The notes under the pieces are model-generated. The model was not told the DNA's origin. It saw nothing but the letters and a program-made list of their open reading frames with translations, and did no database searches. Positions 21,430 through 24,791 of a stretch of 24,791 bases of DNA are shown here, in pieces. The stretch is from positions 1 to 24,791 of the forward strand of contig JAUSGV010000165.1 of the NCBI GenBank assembly GCA_030648675.1, given 5' to 3'. Made by a program: the position numbers and the translations under genes. Positions within the stretch are counted from its first letter, which is position 1; every line of letters starts with the position of its first letter. Source of the stretch: Dehalococcoidales bacterium (lineage in GTDB: Bacteria > Chloroflexota > Dehalococcoidia > Dehalococcoidales > UBA2162).

Positions 21430-22510
21430 TATTGGTCAAATGTTTGCCATCACCAGCTTCGGTGAAAGCCATGGCCGGTGTGTCGGCATTACCATCGACG
21501 GTTGCCCGGCCGGACTCGCTCTCACCGAATCCGACGTCCAAAAGCAGGTAGATCGGAGGAGACCGGGCAAAATCTCCGGAACCACAGCCCGAGCTGAGGG
21601 TGATGAGGTAGAAATCATTTCCGGTATTTTTAACGGTAGAACCACTGGAGCTCCATTGACCATGGTGGTATGGAACCAGGATATGGATTCCGGTGCTTAT
21701 CAGAAGATAAGGATGACTCCCCGTCCCGGTCACGCCGATTACACCGCCCTGGTAAAGTCCGGCGGGTTCAATGACTTCCGCGGAGGCGGTAGATTCTCAG
21801 GTCGAATTACTGTAGGCTTTGTCATGGCCGGTGCGGTCGCCAGGAAAGTGCTTGATTTCATCGGCATTGAAATTCTGGCACATACCGTTGAAATTGCCGG
21901 TATTCAGGCTGAAAGGAAGACGTTAAAGGAACTAAAGAAAAATGTTGAAGTCAGTCCTCTGAAATGTGCCGACCCGGTAGCAGCCCTGGAAATGATGCGG
22001 GCTATCGAAACTGCGCAGTCGGAAGGCGATAGCGTAGGCGGAGTTATAGAAGGATTAGCTTTTAATGTGCCCGTCGGTTTGGGAGAACCCATCTTCGATA
22101 CTCTTGAAGGCGAATTGGCCAAAGCGATTTTTGCCATACCGGCCGTAAAGGGGGTAGAATTCGGGGCGGGTTTTGCCGCAGCGCGAAAAAGAGGTTCGGA
22201 AAACAACGACGCCTTTGCGATAAAGAAAGGAAAAATAGTTACCTTGACGGACAACGCCGGTGGAATTCTGGGCGGCATCAGCGACGGTATGCCGATAGTG
22301 CTGAGGGCAGCAGTCAAGCCGCCGCCTTCCATTTCCAGAAGACAGAAGACCATTGACCTGCAGAAATTAGCGAATGCCGACTTGGAAATAAGAGGCAGGC
22401 ACGATGCCTGTATCGTACCTCGTGCCGTACCCATCGTGGAATCGATGATGGCCGTAACGTTGTGCGATTTTGCGATCAGGGCGAGAATTATCCCCGAGGT
22501 CTTAAAGTGA
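21419..22510 (+). CDS. aroC: Chorismate synthase
   Basis: FMN-dependent trans-elimination of phosphate from EPSP to give chorismate. 363 residues, typical. N-terminal SFGESHGRCVGITIDGCPAGL, VDRRRPGK, GRTTGAPL, PRPGHADYTALVK and RGGGRFSGRITVGFV are all signature blocks; the C-terminal half has SENNDAF, NAGGILGGISDGMPI and GRHDACIVPRAVPIVE. GAGG stands 9 bases before the ATG, inside aroA. A gap of about 96 bases with three hairpins separates it from pheA. Confidence 0.96.
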   Translation: MKNSIGQMFAITSFGESHGRCVGITIDGCPAGLALTESDVQKQVDRRRPGKISGTTARAEGDEVEIISGIFNGRTTGAPLTMVVWNQDMDSGAYQKIRMTPRPGHADYTALVKSGGFNDFRGGGRFSGRITVGFVMAGAVARKVLDFIGIEILAHTVEIAGIQAERKTLKELKKNVEVSPLKCADPVAALEMMRAIETAQSEGDSVGGVIEGLAFNVPVGLGEPIFDTLEGELAKAIFAIPAVKGVEFGAGFAAARKRGSENNDAFAIKKGKIVTLTDNAGGILGGISDGMPIVLRAAVKPPPSISRRQKTIDLQKLANADLEIRGRHDACIVPRAVPIVESMMAVTLCDFAIRARIIPEVLK

Positions 22511-22582
22511 TTTGAGCTTCGCCTCAAAAGTCATTCTCGCGAAAGCGAGAATCTACCGGTTGTTCCCGAATCGAATTGGGAA
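22511..22582. repeat. Three consecutive hairpins between aroC and pheA
   Basis: Hairpin 1: TTTGAG (22511-22516) with CTCAAA (22523-22528). Hairpin 2: ATTCTCGC (22533-22540), GAAA loop, GCGAGAAT (22545-22552), a perfect 8-bp stem. Hairpin 3: TTCCCGA (22563-22569) with TTGGGAA (22576-22582), 7 bp with one G-T pair. None is followed by a T run, so they are not typical terminators. Hairpin 2 resembles dispersed REP-like palindromes found between genes in many bacteria. Confidence 0.6.
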
Positions 22583-22606
22583 TGGCATGCGACACTGGAG
22601 GTCGTT

Positions 22607-23674
22607 ATGAGCCTGGATGATTTAAGAAAAAGAGTTGACGAAACCGACGCTCAAATTGTGCGTTTGATCGCCGAACGCATCAAGATTGCCGAGCAGATCG
22701 GTGAAGAAAAGCGCAAGCAGGGTAAACAGATCGGTGATAATGAAAGAGAACGCCGGGTTTTGGAAAATGTACGGGGCATCGCGAAAAAAGAAAAGATTAA
22801 CCCGGAAGACGTTGAAGACGTTTACCGCCAAATAATGACTATTACCAGAGGTGTGCAGGGGTTAACGGTGGCTTTTCAGGGGGAAAGAGGTGCTTACAGC
22901 GAAGGCGCATCTCTTCAATTTTTCGGGCATGCTATCAGCCTGAAACCGTGTGAATACCTCGAAGATACATTCCGGGCAGTTGAGCAAGGCGAAGCACAAT
23001 ACGGTGTTGTCCCGATAGAGAATTCTCTGGAGGGCAGTATCAGCCGTGTTTATGATCTGCTGCTCGACTCGTCTTTGCAGGTTTGCGGTGAAACTGAATA
23101 TCGTGTCAGCCACTGCTTGATAGCCAATCCGGGGGTCAAGCTGGAAGCGATCAAAAGAGTGTATTCCCATCCTCAGGCATTGGGACAAACCCAGGCCTAT
23201 TTGCGTCACATGAAATTCGAGGCAATTCCTTCATACGATACTGCCGGCAGCGTAAAAATGATCAAGGAGAAGAGCATCACCGATGGTGCCGCTATCGCCA
23301 GCGCCCGGGCTGCGGAAATCTACGGGATGGATATCCTGGCACGCGAGATCGAAGATACCCCGAACAACTTTACCCGATTTTTTGTGCTTGGACAGCATGA
23401 CGCGGCACCGACGGGAAACGACAAAACGTCGATTGTGTTTTCGGTAAAGCACAAGCCGGGGGCTCTGTACGAACTATTAAAAGAATTAGCCAGCCGAAAG
23501 CTGAATCTGACCAAGATCGAGTCGAGACCGACGCGGCAAAAGCCGTGGGAATATAATTTCTATCTCGATTTTGAAGGTCACCGTGAGGACATAGTCCCGC
23601 ACGAGGCTTTGGAGCACGTAAAGGACTTCGCTATATTCCTCAAGGTACTTGGTTCGTATCCAAAAGCTAGGTAA
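22607..23674 (+). CDS. pheA: Bifunctional chorismate mutase/prephenate dehydratase (P-protein)
   Basis: Converts chorismate to prephenate and then phenylpyruvate, committing carbon to phenylalanine. 355 residues. Residues 1-85 are an AroQ-type chorismate mutase helix bundle (LRKRVDETDAQIVRLIAERIKIAEQIG, with the DVYRQIM end). The prephenate dehydratase domain follows (about 88-270) with GERGAYSEGAS, VVPIENSLEGS, and the NNFTRFFVL motif that carries the catalytic threonine. The ACT regulatory domain (about 280-350) has SVKHKPGALYELLKELA and the LTKIESRPTRQKPWEYNFY phenylalanine-binding segment, so feedback inhibition by phenylalanine is expected. GGAGG stands 5 bases before the ATG. Confidence 0.95.
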   Translation: MSLDDLRKRVDETDAQIVRLIAERIKIAEQIGEEKRKQGKQIGDNERERRVLENVRGIAKKEKINPEDVEDVYRQIMTITRGVQGLTVAFQGERGAYSEGASLQFFGHAISLKPCEYLEDTFRAVEQGEAQYGVVPIENSLEGSISRVYDLLLDSSLQVCGETEYRVSHCLIANPGVKLEAIKRVYSHPQALGQTQAYLRHMKFEAIPSYDTAGSVKMIKEKSITDGAAIASARAAEIYGMDILAREIEDTPNNFTRFFVLGQHDAAPTGNDKTSIVFSVKHKPGALYELLKELASRKLNLTKIESRPTRQKPWEYNFYLDFEGHREDIVPHEALEHVKDFAIFLKVLGSYPKAR

Positions 23675-23770
23675 ATCAGCCTTTCACTCGTGATAAAAAT
23701 ATCCTTGCCGTGCGAGCAGCACACTGTGGTCTGCTTATCCGCCAGGTTATTGGATGTGTGCTCGGAGAAT
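23675..23770. other. Intergenic stretch after pheA with no recognised gene
   Basis: No open frame with a ribosome site, no RNA gene and no T-run terminator was seen. A weak imperfect palindrome (AGCAG near 23715 with CTGCT near 23733) is present but not convincing. Confidence 0.4.
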
Positions 23771-23798
23771 TTGACTCGAACCCAGGATTAACTATAAA
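23771..23798 (+). promoter_or_regulatory. Promoter of the radical SAM gene
   Basis: TTGACT (23771-23776, five of six), a 16-base spacer, TATAAA (23793-23798, five of six). The leader of about 70 bases carries a small hairpin (around 23817-23834) and purine-rich AGGAGAGGGAAGGG upstream of the ATG. Confidence 0.65.
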
Positions 23799-23875
23799 AT
23801 TTGATATCGAACTACAGCCGTGCAATCACGCGGCGGTAGCATAAGAAAGACAGGAGAGGGAAGGGATAACAGGCA

Positions 23876-24791
23876 ATGGGTACTTTCGATTTTAATAAGA
23901 ATAAAGACAGTAACGCAAAAAAACCGGCCGGTGAGGCAAAAAAAACGCCTAAACCGGCGGAAAAGGAAACCGAACCAGTCGCAGACGTAAAGGCTCCAGC
24001 AGCCGAAGTAAAACCTGCGGTAGAAGCAAAAACCCCATTGAATACGGCTCCGGCAGCAGAAGTAAAACCGGAAGCTCCGAAGGTTCAGGAAAAGAAACCA
24101 ACCATGTCCTGTGTTTACGGGCCTATCGGCTCCTGGCGGTTCGGTCGTTCGCTTGGTATAGATATGTTATGCACCGAAGAAAGGACCTGCAATTTCGATT
24201 GCGTTTATTGCCGGTTCCCCAGCCCGGGCAAAGTTCAAATCGAAAGAAAAGAGTTTGTCAGCGTGTCAAAGCTTTTTGACGAAACCAACGCGGTAAAGGG
24301 AATTTCCGCCGACTGGGTGATTTTTGCCGGTATGGGTGAACCTACACTCGCCTCAAACCTCGGCGAGGCCATCACCTTGGTAAAATCGGTTCTTGGTCTG
24401 CCGGTAGCTGTTATGACAAACGGCAGTTTTATAAAACATAAGGAAGTTCGTAAAACCTTGTCGCTGGCCGATATGGTAGTTCTCAAGCTCGACGCTTGTG
24501 ACGACGTGTCGTTTAATGCCATTAACCGTCCGTCCGGAGTATTTTCTCTAGGTAAAATGCTACAGCAGTGGCAGTTGTTCCGCCTGGAGTATAAGGGGAA
24601 GCTTGCTTTCAGCGTTATGTTAAATGAACTGAATAAAGGCGGAATATGCGACCTGCAATACAAAGCCAGGTTGATCATCCCCGACCAGATTCAACTGAGC
24701 ACTCCCTTGCACTGCGAAGCTATGAAACCCTTGTCCAAAGCTGATTTCGAAAAATGCAAGCAATGGTTCTGGAACTTCAAGGAAGTCATTA
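23876..24791 (+). CDS. Radical SAM protein with low-complexity N-terminal extension, C-terminus cut by window edge
   Basis: Predicted 4Fe-4S S-adenosylmethionine radical enzyme; 305 residues visible. Residues 1-76 are rich in Ala, Lys, Pro and Glu with imperfect repeats (PAAEVKPAVEAK, PAAEVKPEAPKV) and should be disordered. The core starts at VYGPIGSWRFGRSLGID. The cluster motif is CNFDCVYCRF (C-x3-C-x2-C), followed by the SAM-binding FAGMGEPTL and a VMTNGSF strand. The GPxxSxRxGRSLGID opening is that of the COG0731-type group, related to wyosine-synthesis and 'radical SAM' proteins of unknown substrate. AAGGG lies 10 bases or so before the ATG. A start at the ATG 24104 would remove the extension, but the promoter and open frame favour 23876. 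Confidence 0.85.
   Translation, partial: MGTFDFNKNKDSNAKKPAGEAKKTPKPAEKETEPVADVKAPAAEVKPAVEAKTPLNTAPAAEVKPEAPKVQEKKPTMSCVYGPIGSWRFGRSLGIDMLCTEERTCNFDCVYCRFPSPGKVQIERKEFVSVSKLFDETNAVKGISADWVIFAGMGEPTLASNLGEAITLVKSVLGLPVAVMTNGSFIKHKEVRKTLSLADMVVLKLDACDDVSFNAINRPSGVFSLGKMLQQWQLFRLEYKGKLAFSVMLNELNKGGICDLQYKARLIIPDQIQLSTPLHCEAMKPLSKADFEKCKQWFWNFKEVI

Noticed and set aside
21904..22527. Minus-strand open frame of 207 codons opposite aroC, and a 190-codon one opposite rpoD (18308-18880)
   Set aside because: Both mirror strongly conserved genes and read as Ser/Pro/Ala-rich noise typical of antisense frames.
22583..22619. Short ORF of 12 codons overlapping the pheA start, as a possible attenuation leader peptide
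   Set aside because: It contains no phenylalanine codons, has no ribosome site, and no terminator hairpin with a T run follows.
1..24791. CRISPR arrays, insertion sequences, phage or defence genes
   Set aside because: No regularly spaced repeats, transposase or integrase motifs, or known defence domains were seen on either strand.

Overview
The window looks like a bacterial chromosome segment of roughly even base composition. It is densely coded, has no insertion sequences, prophage genes or CRISPR array, and no gap without a gene exceeds about 260 bases. Three things suggest a Chloroflexota genome, probably in or near Dehalococcoidia: the order ppsA-dgt-dnaG-rpoD, the compact aroK-aroA-aroC-pheA cluster, and a primase zinc site written C-x3-C. 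This placement is inferred from remembered gene order and protein style, not from a search.

Region 1 (1-6266) is a selenium locus. On the minus strand, selD, cysK and a cysteine desulfurase (cut by the window edge) form a likely operon. Divergent from it are selA and selB. With the selenocysteine tRNA gene selC at 12657-12750, all four core genes (selA, selB, selC, selD) for making and inserting selenocysteine are present. No selenoprotein gene was recognised here.

Region 2 (6320-11286) is a stress or dormancy island. It holds an Hsp20 chaperone, an orphan PhoB/KdpE-type response regulator, a ribosome hibernation factor fused to a cold-shock domain, a GYD-domain protein, a HAD phosphatase, a two-CBS-domain protein, a phosphoribosyltransferase, and the C-terminal remnant of an alpha/beta hydrolase. 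Three promoters here (hsp20, GYD-HPF, CBS) share one composite element: TGTCA and TGTAA exactly 11 bp apart, then a TATRAC -10-like box 18-19 bp further on. Direct repeats with 11-bp phasing are typical of PhoB-family binding sites, so a local regulon run by the orphan regulator is the most interesting hypothesis in the window.

Region 3 (11283-12750) holds small genes: a uracil-DNA glycosylase-like protein, a two-helix membrane protein, a zincin-type metallopeptidase, a zinc-ribbon protein and selC.

Region 4 (12873-19518) is a central housekeeping block: phosphoenolpyruvate synthase, a dNTP triphosphohydrolase, DNA primase and the primary sigma factor, closed by a strong intrinsic terminator.

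Region 5 (19644-23674) carries the end of the shikimate pathway and the phenylalanine branch (aroK, aroA, aroC, pheA). The first three genes overlap. pheA sits behind a gap containing three hairpins. The last gene (23876 to the edge) is a radical SAM protein with a low-complexity N-terminal extension, behind a good sigma-70-type promoter. Several genes (selA, selB, aroK) have a -10-like box 6-7 bases before the ATG and no Shine-Dalgarno sequence, which suggests leaderless transcripts.
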